Below, piece after piece: positions 35,193 through 42,727 of a stretch of 64,000 nt of DNA. Position 1 is the stretch's first letter, and each line of letters begins with the position of its first letter. Under the pieces are notes generated by a model. The model ran no database searches. It saw nothing but the letters and a program-made list of their open reading frames with translations, and was not told where the DNA came from. Origin of the DNA: Haloplanus rubicundus. Its GTDB lineage: Archaea > Halobacteriota > Halobacteria > Halobacteriales > Haloferacaceae. The DNA is taken from NCBI RefSeq assembly GCF_003342675.1, contig NZ_CP031148.1:2046001-2110000 (forward strand), given 5' to 3'. The translations under genes and the position numbers were made by a program.

Positions 35193-36259
35193 GGGTTCTC
35201 TCCCTCCGTATCCTCGAGCCGTTCCCGCGGCGAGGCGATGCGCGCCGACTCGCGGCCGTAGAAGACGAACCGGACGAGCCGTTCGAGCGTTCCCTCCAGC
35301 AGGTCGTCCTCCGCGTCGGGGATCAAGGCGTGGACCAGGAAGTGCTGGCGGGAGACGTCGACGGTGAGCGTCCCCGGCGTCAGCGTGATGGAGTTGGCGA
35401 GCGTGGTGACGGGCATGTCGCCCCAGACGGCGGCGTCGAACTCGACGACCCGCGGGTCTATCGGCAGCCGTGGGTGCAACACCACGTACGCGAGCGCGAC
35501 GTTCGCCTTCGCGATCTCCCAGAGCAGGATCGGCGTGTAGAGCGCCAGCCTGACGACCGACATGCCGACGACTCGAAGCTTCGGCAGTTGGCCCTTGAGC
35601 GCCACGCGGGCGAGCGTGAGCGTGACCACGCCCGCCGTGACGACGCCGGTGAGCAGTTCGTACGGGTCGGTGACGAGCCACCCGCCGAGCGCGAGATAGA
35701 ACAGGAAGGAGGTGGAGAACACGAGCGCGAACTCGGGGGCGCCGATGTCGGTGAAGGGCAGGCGTCGTCGGGTGCGGCGCGTGACGGGGGCTTCCAGTAC
35801 GTCGAACCCCCGGTTCGCGAGCTCCTCCTCGAACGAGCGCAGGATCGGGGCGCTCCCGCCGGGACGGAAAGAGGGGTCGACGACGATCCGACCGACCCCG
35901 TTCGCGTCGGCGTACCGGCCGACCACGTCGGCGAAGTCGGCGGGGCTGAAGACGTACTCGCCCGTGCCGATGGTTCCGGATTCGAAGTCGACGGTCGGAG
36001 GTTCGTCCTCGCCGATCAGTTCGTCGAGGTCCTCCGCCGCCCAGGTGACGACCCGATCCAAGAGCGAGTTCGCCGCGTCGACCGCCGCCCGGTCGGTCTC
36101 GAAGATGCGCCAGCGGGCGGGAAAGACGAAGTGGACCGTCGTCGCCACGCCGGACTCCGTGGCCGCCTCGTGTGCCTGCTCGACCGCGTACGTAACCGTC
36201 CGTCGGAGCGTCTCCGAGTCACCGACGGGGACCAGCACGTCGTGTCCGTCAGCCACCAT
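35189..36259 (-). CDS. mnhE: universal-stress-like / MnhE fusion (Mrp subunit E)
   Basis: 356 aa, first gene of the Mrp operon. Residues about 1-150 are a soluble domain resembling universal stress proteins: HDVLVPVGDSETLRRTVTYA at the start, THVHFVFP-like TTVHFVFPARW, and GRIVVDPSFRPGGSAPILRS. Residues about 170-350 form MnhE: LPFTDIGAPEFALVFSTSFL, then RLALYTPILLWEIAKANVAL, and ANSITLTPGTLTVDVSRQHF (about 287-306), the most conserved MnhE stretch. A nucleotide-sensing domain joined to the antiporter subunit suggests control of Na+/H+ exchange by a cytoplasmic signal (inference). Confidence 0.92.
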   Translation of the reverse strand: MVADGHDVLVPVGDSETLRRTVTYAVEQAHEAATESGVATTVHFVFPARWRIFETDRAAVDAANSLLDRVVTWAAEDLDELIGEDEPPTVDFESGTIGTGEYVFSPADFADVVGRYADANGVGRIVVDPSFRPGGSAPILRSFEEELANRGFDVLEAPVTRRTRRRLPFTDIGAPEFALVFSTSFLFYLALGGWLVTDPYELLTGVVTAGVVTLTLARVALKGQLPKLRVVGMSVVRLALYTPILLWEIAKANVALAYVVLHPRLPIDPRVVEFDAAVWGDMPVTTLANSITLTPGTLTVDVSRQHFLVHALIPDAEDDLLEGTLERLVRFVFYGRESARIASPRERLEDTEGENP

Positions 36260-36400
36260 CAGGTAGACGACCTCCGGTGGTTCTAGCGGTGGCTCCCCTG
36301 TGCATTCTTATCACCCTGTAGCGTTCGGTTCCGGTTTGATAACTATTGCTATACGGCAGTCGCCGACGCCGTAACACCCCTTCGGTCGTCCATCCGCGGC
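36260..36400 (-). promoter_or_regulatory. upstream region of the Mrp operon
   Basis: No gene. On the operon strand TATAGCAATAGTTATCAAAC (about 36335-36354) is an A/T-rich patch 75-95 bases before the mnhE ATG, a candidate TATA region giving a leader of about 50 bases. Nothing else clear is seen up to the large inverted repeat at 36401. Confidence 0.35.
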
Positions 36401-36478
36401 ATACGGATTACTGTAACTGTGTCCCGTGGTTCGCCTAACTCTCAGCGAACCACGGGGACTGACTTACAGTAACCGTAT
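36401..36478. repeat. long nested inverted repeat between mnhE and coaBC
   Basis: Outer arms: ATACGGATTACTGTAA (36401-36416) and TTACAGTAACCGTAT (36464-36478), identical apart from one extra base. Inner arms: GTCCCGTGGTTCGC (36421-36434) and GCGAACCACGGGGAC (36445-36459), again differing by one base, around a 10-base loop (36435-36444). The right outer arm touches the coaBC stop codon (36478-36480). Possible roles: coaBC terminator, a large operator, or a MITE-like remnant. Confidence 0.75.
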
Positions 36479-37644
36479 CAGTCCATCGCCGCCGCGAGTT
36501 CGTCCGCGACGCGGCCCCCGAGGCCAGCCTTCGACCCAACGTACGTCTCGGTCTCCCCGTCGAAGACGAACAGCGCTCGCGTCTCGTCGGCGCCCATCAC
36601 CGTGGCGTCGTTGGCGACGACGAACGCGAGCCCCACCCGGTCGCGCAGGTCCCGCGCCCGGCCGATCATCGCGTCGTCGTCGCCGCTGGTCTCCGCTTTG
36701 AATCCGACCATGGTGAGGTCGGGATGGGCGTCCCGGACCGTATCGAGCAGCTTCGGCGTCGGCTCCAGATCGAGCGTCAGCGACTCGCCGGACCGGATCT
36801 TCTCCGGCGCCCGCTCGACGGTGAAATCGGAGATGGCGGCGGCGGAGACGAGGGCGTCGGCGGGGTCACCGTCGCCCCCGACCGCCGCCCGCACGGCGTC
36901 GAGCATCTCCGCCGCGCTCTCCACCCGGCGCACGTCGGCGTAGGGAACGTCCGGGCCGTCGTGGACGAGCGTCACGTCCGCCCCCCGGACGTGACAGGCG
37001 CGGGCGACGGCGCGGCCGGTCCGCCCCGACGCGCGGTTCGAGAGCGTCCGGATCGGATCGACCGACTCCGTGGTCGCACCGCTGGTGACGACGACGTGTC
37101 GGTCCGCGAGCGTCGCGGGCGTCGTCGCCCGCGCCGTCGCGGTGACGATGGCCTCCTCGCTCGCGATCTTCGCTTTCCCCTCTTCGAGCCGCGGATCGAC
37201 GAAGTCGACGCCCCACGACTCGACGGCGGAGATGGCGTCGAGGACTCCGGGGTGGTCGTACATGGGTTCGTGCATCGCGGGGGCGACGACGACCGGCACG
37301 TCGGCGCCGAGGGCGGTGGTCGCACACGTCGTCACGGGCGTGTCGTCGACGGCGGCGGCCATCTTCCCGACGGTGTTCGCCGTCGCGGGGGCGATGAGGA
37401 AGACGTCCGCCCACCCCTCGCGCCCGCAGAGGTCGACGTGTTCGACGGCGCCCGTAATCTCCGTCACCGGCGGGTGGTCCGTCGCGAACTGGAGCGCCCA
37501 CGGGTGGAGGATGCCCTCGGCGCTCGGCGTCGTGACGGCGCGGACGCTCGCCCCCTGCCGCCGGAGTTCGTGGGCGAGTTCCACCGTCGTCACCGCCGCG
37601 ATGCTCCCCGTGACGCCGAGGGCGACGTTGGTGTCGGCAAGCAT
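36478..37644 (-). CDS. coaBC: bifunctional phosphopantothenoylcysteine decarboxylase/synthetase
   Basis: 388 aa with two domains of coenzyme A synthesis. CoaC flavoprotein part, residues about 1-175: ALGVTGSIAAVTTVELAHEL, VDLCGREGWADVFLIAPATA, NTVGKMA and VVVAPAMHEPMYDHP (the decarboxylase active loop). CoaB part, residues about 180-388: VVVTSGATTESVDPIRTLSN, RASGRTGRAVA, SAAAISDFTVE, APEKIRSGESLTLDLEPTPK and VGFKAETSG. All expected motifs are intact. A CTTAAG element about 27 bases upstream points to a leaderless monocistronic mRNA. Confidence 0.95.
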   Translation of the reverse strand: MLADTNVALGVTGSIAAVTTVELAHELRRQGASVRAVTTPSAEGILHPWALQFATDHPPVTEITGAVEHVDLCGREGWADVFLIAPATANTVGKMAAAVDDTPVTTCATTALGADVPVVVAPAMHEPMYDHPGVLDAISAVESWGVDFVDPRLEEGKAKIASEEAIVTATARATTPATLADRHVVVTSGATTESVDPIRTLSNRASGRTGRAVARACHVRGADVTLVHDGPDVPYADVRRVESAAEMLDAVRAAVGGDGDPADALVSAAAISDFTVERAPEKIRSGESLTLDLEPTPKLLDTVRDAHPDLTMVGFKAETSGDDDAMIGRARDLRDRVGLAFVVANDATVMGADETRALFVFDGETETYVGSKAGLGGRVADELAAAMD

Positions 37645-37663
37645 TCGTCTCCCCTTCCGCGGC

Positions 37664-37680
37664 GAGGGTCTTAAGCCCCC
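37664..37680 (-). promoter_or_regulatory. TATA element of coaBC
   Basis: Coding strand GGGCTTAAGACCC, with CTTAAG at about 37670-37675, 25-31 bases before the coaBC ATG. The sequence itself is palindromic. Confidence 0.5.
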
Positions 37681-37751
37681 TCCGTCGGGTCGGTGAAGTC
37701 ACGATTGGGGTCTCCGAAACGCGTTTTCGGGTGGGGGGCGTACGCCCGACC

Positions 37752-38003
37752 ATGACTCGGGAGTCCGAACTCATGCTCTACGCCCTCCTCGGGATTCCAG
37801 TCGTCGTCCTCGCCTTTTTCCTCCTCACGATGGGACCTATCGGCTGGTTTCTGGCCGCCTTCCTCGGCATCGCCGTCCTCGGTGCCGCGTCGGTGTTCGG
37901 GGAGGACGAGGAGCCGACGGGGCCGGAGCGGGTGAACTGCCCGCAGTGCGGGTCGCGGACGGCCGCAGGCGGGGCCTGTGACTACTGCGGCGAAGCGCTC
38001 TGA
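37752..38003 (+). CDS. small membrane protein with C-terminal zinc ribbon
   Basis: 83 aa. Two helices (LMLYALLGIPVVVLAFFLLT and GWFLAAFLGIAVLGAASVFG) followed by an acidic linker and a zinc ribbon at residues about 60-80: NCPQCGSRTAAGGACDYCG, with CxxC pairs 11 residues apart. Small haloarchaeal proteins of this layout are common and of unknown function. Its last 22 bases overlap the 3' end of the convergent methyltransferase gene. Confidence 0.78.
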   Translation: MTRESELMLYALLGIPVVVLAFFLLTMGPIGWFLAAFLGIAVLGAASVFGEDEEPTGPERVNCPQCGSRTAAGGACDYCGEAL

Positions 38004-38722
38004 GCCGCCCGCGTCCGCAGCGCCGCCCGGTAGTAGCCGGTGTCGGCGGTCGACGGCCGGTCGACGGCGGCGACGCTCCACCCGGCGTCGGCGGCGGCCG
38101 CCCGCAGTCGGTCGGGGCCGAACAGGAGGAACTCGAACGGGTCGCCGCGCTCGCCCGCGTACTCGAACCGGATCGTGCGGCGGGCGAGGCCGTCCCGCGG
38201 GTCGTCGCGGTAGCCGATCAGGTCGGCCGTCCCCGGGTGGGCGGGGTCGTAGCCGTCGACGACGGCCGTCGCGTCGGGCGTCGTCACGGTGTCGACGTCG
38301 GCGAGCGTTCCCCGGAGTCGGTCGGTCGATCCCGCGAGGCCGAGTTGCGTCCCGCGGATCAGGACCGAGCGGAACCGGCCGGGTGGGAACGTCTCACGGA
38401 GGGCGAACAGGTCGCCCCGGCGGGCGTCGTCGACGCCGCGGTCGCGCATCGTCTCGACCAGCGCGTCGCTCACCTCGACGGCCACCGTCTCGAACCGCTC
38501 CTGAAAGTAGCACGCATCGCGGCCGACGCCGGCGCCGACGTCGAGCAACGGGCCGTCGACCCACGACTCGATCCACGGGAGGGCGTCGTCGTCGGCCGGG
38601 TCGCCGAAGTAGAACGCCTCGATCGGATGCTCGCGGCACTCGCCGTCGCCGTGGACGTGGAGCGGCGCGTCGCGTTCGTCGCGGTGGTGGTCGCGGAGGG
38701 CGCGGGCGAACGGGTCGGGCAC
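37982..38722 (-). CDS. class I SAM-dependent methyltransferase
   Basis: 246 aa from a GTG start; no ATG exists in a suitable place. Motif I is LLDVGAGVGRDACYFQER (about residues 60-77), then AVEVSDALVETMRDRG (acidic end of beta-2). Downstream parts are less conserved (FRSVLIRGTQLGLAGS; YDPAHPGTADLIGYRDDP; GDPFEFLLFGPDRLRAAAAD). The C-terminal pattern matches small haloarchaeal methyltransferases of unknown substrate. Convergent with the zinc-ribbon gene (22-base overlap) and divergent from the SRPBCC gene. Confidence 0.82.
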   Translation of the reverse strand: MPDPFARALRDHHRDERDAPLHVHGDGECREHPIEAFYFGDPADDDALPWIESWVDGPLLDVGAGVGRDACYFQERFETVAVEVSDALVETMRDRGVDDARRGDLFALRETFPPGRFRSVLIRGTQLGLAGSTDRLRGTLADVDTVTTPDATAVVDGYDPAHPGTADLIGYRDDPRDGLARRTIRFEYAGERGDPFEFLLFGPDRLRAAAADAGWSVAAVDRPSTADTGYYRAALRTRAAQSASPQ

Positions 38723-38803
38723 GGGGGATCGAACGAGCGGCGACGACAAAACCGTGGCCCCGGCGCACGGAACGCTTACCACGATTCGGTCCAACGGAGC
38801 CCC

Positions 38804-39343
38804 GTGGACCGCATCCACGTCAGTACGGTCGTCTGCCTCCCGCCCGAGGCGGTGTACGACTTCCTCGTGGACTTCCCGCGCTACGCCCGGTACTCGAAGT
38901 ATCTGACCGGCGTGACCGCGAACGGCGACGGATCGCCGGGGACGACGTATCGCCTGCGCTTCGCGTGGTGGAAGCTCTCCTACACCGCCCACACCGAGGT
39001 GACGGGCGCCGACCCGCCGACGCGTCTCGACTGGCGGGTGACGGAGGACATCGACGCCCGCGGCGACTGGCGGGTCGAACCGCTCGACTCGGTGCCGGCG
39101 GGGCTGCCGGACGACGCCGACGCCGCGTGTCGCGTCCACCTCGAAGTTGAGTTCGACCCCGACTCCGTCGGGGGCGGCACCATCGATCTGCCGCGGTTCG
39201 TCTCGCTCGACTGGGTGGTCCGGAAGGTAAAACCCGTCCTCGTCGAGGAGGCCGAACGCGTCGTCGAGCGCATCGTCGCGGACATCGAGGGACGGCGCCG
39301 CGAGGTGGAACTCGTCGTCCACGAGGCACCGGGCGGGGTGTAG
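38804..39343 (+). CDS. SRPBCC/START-like protein (polyketide cyclase/dehydrase type)
   Basis: 179 aa from GTG (VDRIHVSTVVCLPPEAVYDF). The opening 'IHVSTVVCLPPEAVYDFLVD' and FPRYARYSKYLTGVTANGDG, followed by a central beta sheet and a long C-terminal amphipathic helix (LVEEAERVVERIVADIEGRR), match the START/SRPBCC fold that binds hydrophobic ligands, as in coenzyme Q-binding Coq10-like proteins. Ligand unknown. It lies 61 bases ahead of trkA on the same strand. Confidence 0.82.
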   Translation: MDRIHVSTVVCLPPEAVYDFLVDFPRYARYSKYLTGVTANGDGSPGTTYRLRFAWWKLSYTAHTEVTGADPPTRLDWRVTEDIDARGDWRVEPLDSVPAGLPDDADAACRVHLEVEFDPDSVGGGTIDLPRFVSLDWVVRKVKPVLVEEAERVVERIVADIEGRRREVELVVHEAPGGV

Positions 39344-39404
39344 GAAACGAAATCGTGAAACGGTGGGCGTCCGCAGTGGCGTGCATGGTCAGGAGCGATC
39401 CGGC

Positions 39405-40742
39405 GTGCGCGTGATCATCGTCGGGGCGGGACAGGTCGGGTCGAGCATCGCGGCCGACCTCGCCGACGCCCACGACATCGTCGTGGTGGACCAGGACGGC
39501 GACCGGGTCGAAGAACTGACGTACTCGCTCGACGTGCTGACCGTCCAGGGCGACGGGACATCGCTCTCGACGCTGGACGAGGCGGGGATCGACGAGGCGG
39601 ACATGGTCATCGCCAGCACCGACGACGACGAGACGAATATCGTCGTCTGTGCGACGGCCCGCGCGGTGAGTGACGCCTTCACCGTCGCCCGCGTGAAGAA
39701 CACGGAGTATCTCCGGACGTGGGAGCGCTCCGAGCGGGCGTTCGGCATCGACTTCATGGTCTGTACGAACCTGCTGGCCGCGGAGTCCATCGTCCGCGTC
39801 GTCGGCATCCCGGCCGCCCGCGACGTGGACTCCTTCGCGGGCGGGCGCGTCCAGATGGCGGAGTTCGAGATTCCGCCGGGCAGCCCCGTGACGGACCAGA
39901 CCGTCGCCGAGGCCGACCGGTTCGAACAGCTCACCTTCGCCGCCATCCTCCGGGACGACGAACTCGAAATCGCCCGCGGGGACTCGATCCTCCACGAGCG
40001 CGACCGGGTGGTGGTGATCGGGAACCCCCGGTCGGTTCGCGGGTTCGCGACCACCATCGCGCCGGAGGAACCGCCGGGAACGGCCGAGGAGGTGGTCGTC
40101 ATCGGCGGTAGCGAAATCGGCTACCACGTCGCCCGACTGCTCGGTGACCGTGGGTTCAAGCCGCGCTTGATCGAACAGAACGGCGAGCGCGCCCGGCAGC
40201 TGGCCGAGGACCTCCCGAACGCCGTCGTGATGGAGAACGACGCCACCGACATGGACTTCCTGGAGCGCGAACACGTCGGCGACGCCGACTTCCTGGTCGC
40301 GGCGCTGGATTCCGACGAGAAGAACCTGCTCGTCTCCCTGCTGGCGCGGCGTCTCGGCGTCGATCGGACGGTCGCGGTCATCGACACGTCGGAGTACGTC
40401 GAACTGTTCGAAACCGTCGGCGTCGACGTGGGCGTCAACCCGCGGGAGGTGGTCGCCGAGGAGATCACCCGTTTCACCCGCGACGGCGGCGCGGAGAACG
40501 TCGCCATCATCGAGAGCGACCGCGCCGAAGTGCTCGAAGTCGAGGTGGACGCGGAGAGCGTCCTCGTGGACCGGCCGATCCACGAGTCGGTCGCCGACCT
40601 GCCGGCGGGCGTCGTCATCGGCGCCATCACCCGGGGCGACGAGTTCATCACCCCCCGCGGCGACACCGTCCTCGAACGCGGCGACCACGTCGTCGTCTTC
40701 CTCGACGAGTGCGTGGTCGACGACGTGACGCCGAAGCTGTAG
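39405..40742 (+). CDS. trkA: Trk potassium transport regulator (TrkA-like)
   Basis: 445 aa from GTG (VRVIIVGAGQVGSSIAADLA); an upstream in-frame start at 39363 would add 14 unlikely residues. Two RCK modules are visible: RCK_N1 with GAGQVG and VVVDQDGDRVEELTY, RCK_C1 around RVQMAEFEIPPGSPVTDQTV; RCK_N2 with VVVIGGSEIGYHVARLLGDR, RCK_C2 around EVLEVEVDAESVLVDRPIHE. Each binds NAD(H) or ATP and gates TrkH. The full double-RCK form is standard for TrkA. It forms an operon-like pair with trkH, 58 bases downstream. Confidence 0.94.
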   Translation: MRVIIVGAGQVGSSIAADLADAHDIVVVDQDGDRVEELTYSLDVLTVQGDGTSLSTLDEAGIDEADMVIASTDDDETNIVVCATARAVSDAFTVARVKNTEYLRTWERSERAFGIDFMVCTNLLAAESIVRVVGIPAARDVDSFAGGRVQMAEFEIPPGSPVTDQTVAEADRFEQLTFAAILRDDELEIARGDSILHERDRVVVIGNPRSVRGFATTIAPEEPPGTAEEVVVIGGSEIGYHVARLLGDRGFKPRLIEQNGERARQLAEDLPNAVVMENDATDMDFLEREHVGDADFLVAALDSDEKNLLVSLLARRLGVDRTVAVIDTSEYVELFETVGVDVGVNPREVVAEEITRFTRDGGAENVAIIESDRAEVLEVEVDAESVLVDRPIHESVADLPAGVVIGAITRGDEFITPRGDTVLERGDHVVVFLDECVVDDVTPKL

Positions 40743-40753
40743 CGGCGACTATC

Positions 40754-40768
40754 AGCAGTTTAAAGCGC
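40754..40768 (+). promoter_or_regulatory. TATA element of trkH
   Basis: CAGTTTAAAGCG (40756-40767), 34-45 bases before the trkH ATG, within the trkA-trkH spacer. It may give trkH its own transcript in addition to readthrough from trkA. Confidence 0.5.
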
Positions 40769-40800
40769 CTCCGCGAATCACCGACGGACCGAACCTCTCG

Positions 40801-42405
40801 ATGGCTATTCGTGTCGACTATCGGGCGAGCCTGAGTCTCGTCGGGACCGTCCTGAAGTATCTAGCCGTCCCGCTTTCTATCCCGCTGGTCGTCGCCGTCG
40901 CGTACGGCGAGTCGGTCGCGCCGTTTCTCGTCACGATGCTGGTGACCGTGGCCGTCGGCGGCGGGCTGGAGTGGCTCCGTCCGGACCCCGACCTCGGCGC
41001 CCGCGAGGGCTTCCTGATGGTCGCGGCGACGTGGCTCGCGGTGTCGCTGATCGGGGCGCTCCCCTACCTGATCGAGGCCCACGGTCTGCCCGGACTCGTG
41101 CCGGCGACGGCGCCGGACTCGACGCTCGCGACCCCCGCGAACGCCGTCTTCGAGAGCATGAGTGGCTTCACCACCACCGGCGCGACGGTTCTCGGCTCGA
41201 TTTCGCTCGACGCCCACGGCCACGGAATCATGCTCTGGCGCCAGCTCTCCCAGTGGCTCGGTGGGATGGGTATCGTCGTCCTCGCGGTGGCCATCCTGCC
41301 GGAACTCTCCGTCGGCGGCGCACAGTTGATGGACGCCGAGGCGCCGGGACCGGGCATCGAGAAACTCACGCCGCGCATCGCCGAGACGGCGCGGGCGCTC
41401 TGGGGGGCGTATCTCGGCTTCACCGTGCTGGAGATCCTGTTGCTCTACGGCCTCCATCTCGGGGGGATGGCGCCCAATATGGACGTCTACAACGCCGTCG
41501 CCCACGGGTTGACGACGATGCCGACCGGCGGGTTCTCGCCCGAGGCACGGAGCATCGAGGCCTTCTCCGCGGCCGTCCAGTGGCTGATTATCCCCTTCAT
41601 GATCGCCGCGGGCACCAACTTCGCGCTGTTCTGGCACGCGCTCACGGGCGATCCGAAGCGCCTCCCCCGCGATACGGAGTTTCGCTTCTACGTCGGCGCG
41701 ATGGCCGTCCTCACGGGACTGGTCGCGGCGCTCCTGTTCGTCGGGAACGGGGTGGCGACGTTCGTGCCGCCCGGCACGACGTTCGACGCCGGCTACCTCG
41801 CCGGGGTGCGTGCGACGCTGATCGGGAACGTCGAACCGGCGCTCCGACACGCCGCCTTCCAGGTCGTCTCGCTCGTGACGACCACCGGTTACGCGAGCAT
41901 CGACTTCAACGCGTGGGGGCCGTCGGCGCAGTATCTCCTCCTCTTTGCCATGTTCATCGGCGGGTCGGCCGGGTCGACCGGTGGGGGGATCAAGGTCGTC
42001 CGCTGGTACGTCATCCTCAAATCGATCCGGCGGGAGCTGTTCACGACGGCGCATCCGGAGGCCGTCCGCCCGGTGCGTCTCGGCGGCCGGACGGTCGACG
42101 AGCGGGCGATTCGCGGCATCTACGCCTTCACTCTGCTGTATCTGGTCATGTTCTTCGTCGCGTCGGGGCTGCTCTTTCTGAACACCGGCCGGAGCGGCCT
42201 CTCCCTGTCGGTGCTGGAGGCGATGAGCGCCGTCGCCGCGACGCTGGGCAACGTCGGGCCGGGGTTCGGCCTCGTCGGACCGATGGGGAGTTACCTCGAC
42301 TTCTCGGCTACCTCAAAGCTGTTCATGGTCGCGCTGATGTGGCTCGGCCGCCTCGAAATCCTCCCCGTCCTGGTCTGTCTGACGCCGGAGTACTGGCGGC
42401 AGTGA
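40801..42405 (+). CDS. trkH: Trk-type potassium uptake permease (TrkH)
   Basis: 534 aa with four pore-repeat units. Selectivity-filter-like sequences at the P-loops: ESMSGFTTTGATVLG (about residues 118-132), AHGLTTMPTGGFSPEARSIE (about 235), SLVTTTGYASIDFNAWGPSA (about 361), and SAVAATLGNVGPGFGLVGPM (about 475). Helices and RxR loops agree with bacterial TrkH. It imports K+ driven by the membrane potential, with TrkA as the gating partner, and so supplies the high cytoplasmic potassium of a salt-in halophile. Confidence 0.95.
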   Translation: MAIRVDYRASLSLVGTVLKYLAVPLSIPLVVAVAYGESVAPFLVTMLVTVAVGGGLEWLRPDPDLGAREGFLMVAATWLAVSLIGALPYLIEAHGLPGLVPATAPDSTLATPANAVFESMSGFTTTGATVLGSISLDAHGHGIMLWRQLSQWLGGMGIVVLAVAILPELSVGGAQLMDAEAPGPGIEKLTPRIAETARALWGAYLGFTVLEILLLYGLHLGGMAPNMDVYNAVAHGLTTMPTGGFSPEARSIEAFSAAVQWLIIPFMIAAGTNFALFWHALTGDPKRLPRDTEFRFYVGAMAVLTGLVAALLFVGNGVATFVPPGTTFDAGYLAGVRATLIGNVEPALRHAAFQVVSLVTTTGYASIDFNAWGPSAQYLLLFAMFIGGSAGSTGGGIKVVRWYVILKSIRRELFTTAHPEAVRPVRLGGRTVDERAIRGIYAFTLLYLVMFFVASGLLFLNTGRSGLSLSVLEAMSAVAATLGNVGPGFGLVGPMGSYLDFSATSKLFMVALMWLGRLEILPVLVCLTPEYWRQ

Positions 42406-42727
42406 GAATCAGCGCTGAAAATCGGGGGCTCGGTTTTATGTGCCGAATCCGCAAACCGACGGGTGCGACGACCGGTTGCAACGGCGGCGCCGCCGTCACC
42501 GGATTCGTCCGGTTGTGCGAGGAGCACCGCTCCCCCGCCGCCGGCGACGAGTTGTCGGACTGGGGGCGAACACGGGTGGGGAGGATTGTACCTGCGTACT
42601 CGGACACCGTACGTCCGGGGTGCGGTACTGTGAGTGACACAACCACACCGGTCGCTCCACATTTTATTTCTAACAATATACGCACAATATAAACGACTTT
42701 TACCCAGCCCTCCCCCGGTCGACTCGC
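42406..42727. other. intergenic region trkH-phoX
   Basis: No convincing gene. It holds a 10-base palindrome TCAGCGCTGA just after the trkH stop (about 42409-42418), a 16-base perfect palindrome ACGGCGGCGCCGCCGT (42481-42496), the dyad TGTG-AGTGA-CACA (42629-42641) and the phoX promoter. A frame from 42439 contains four cysteines but shows no family resemblance and was not called. Confidence 0.6.
42682..42697 (+). promoter_or_regulatory. TATA element of the phoX gene
   Basis: ACAATATAAACG (42684-42695), 33-44 bases before the ATG at 42728, in an A/T-rich stretch that begins about 42660. Confidence 0.6.

Noticed and set aside
42439-42692. Plus-strand frame with four cysteines between trkH and phoX
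   Set aside because: No family similarity, atypical composition, it covers the phoX TATA region and several palindromes; better explained as regulatory DNA.
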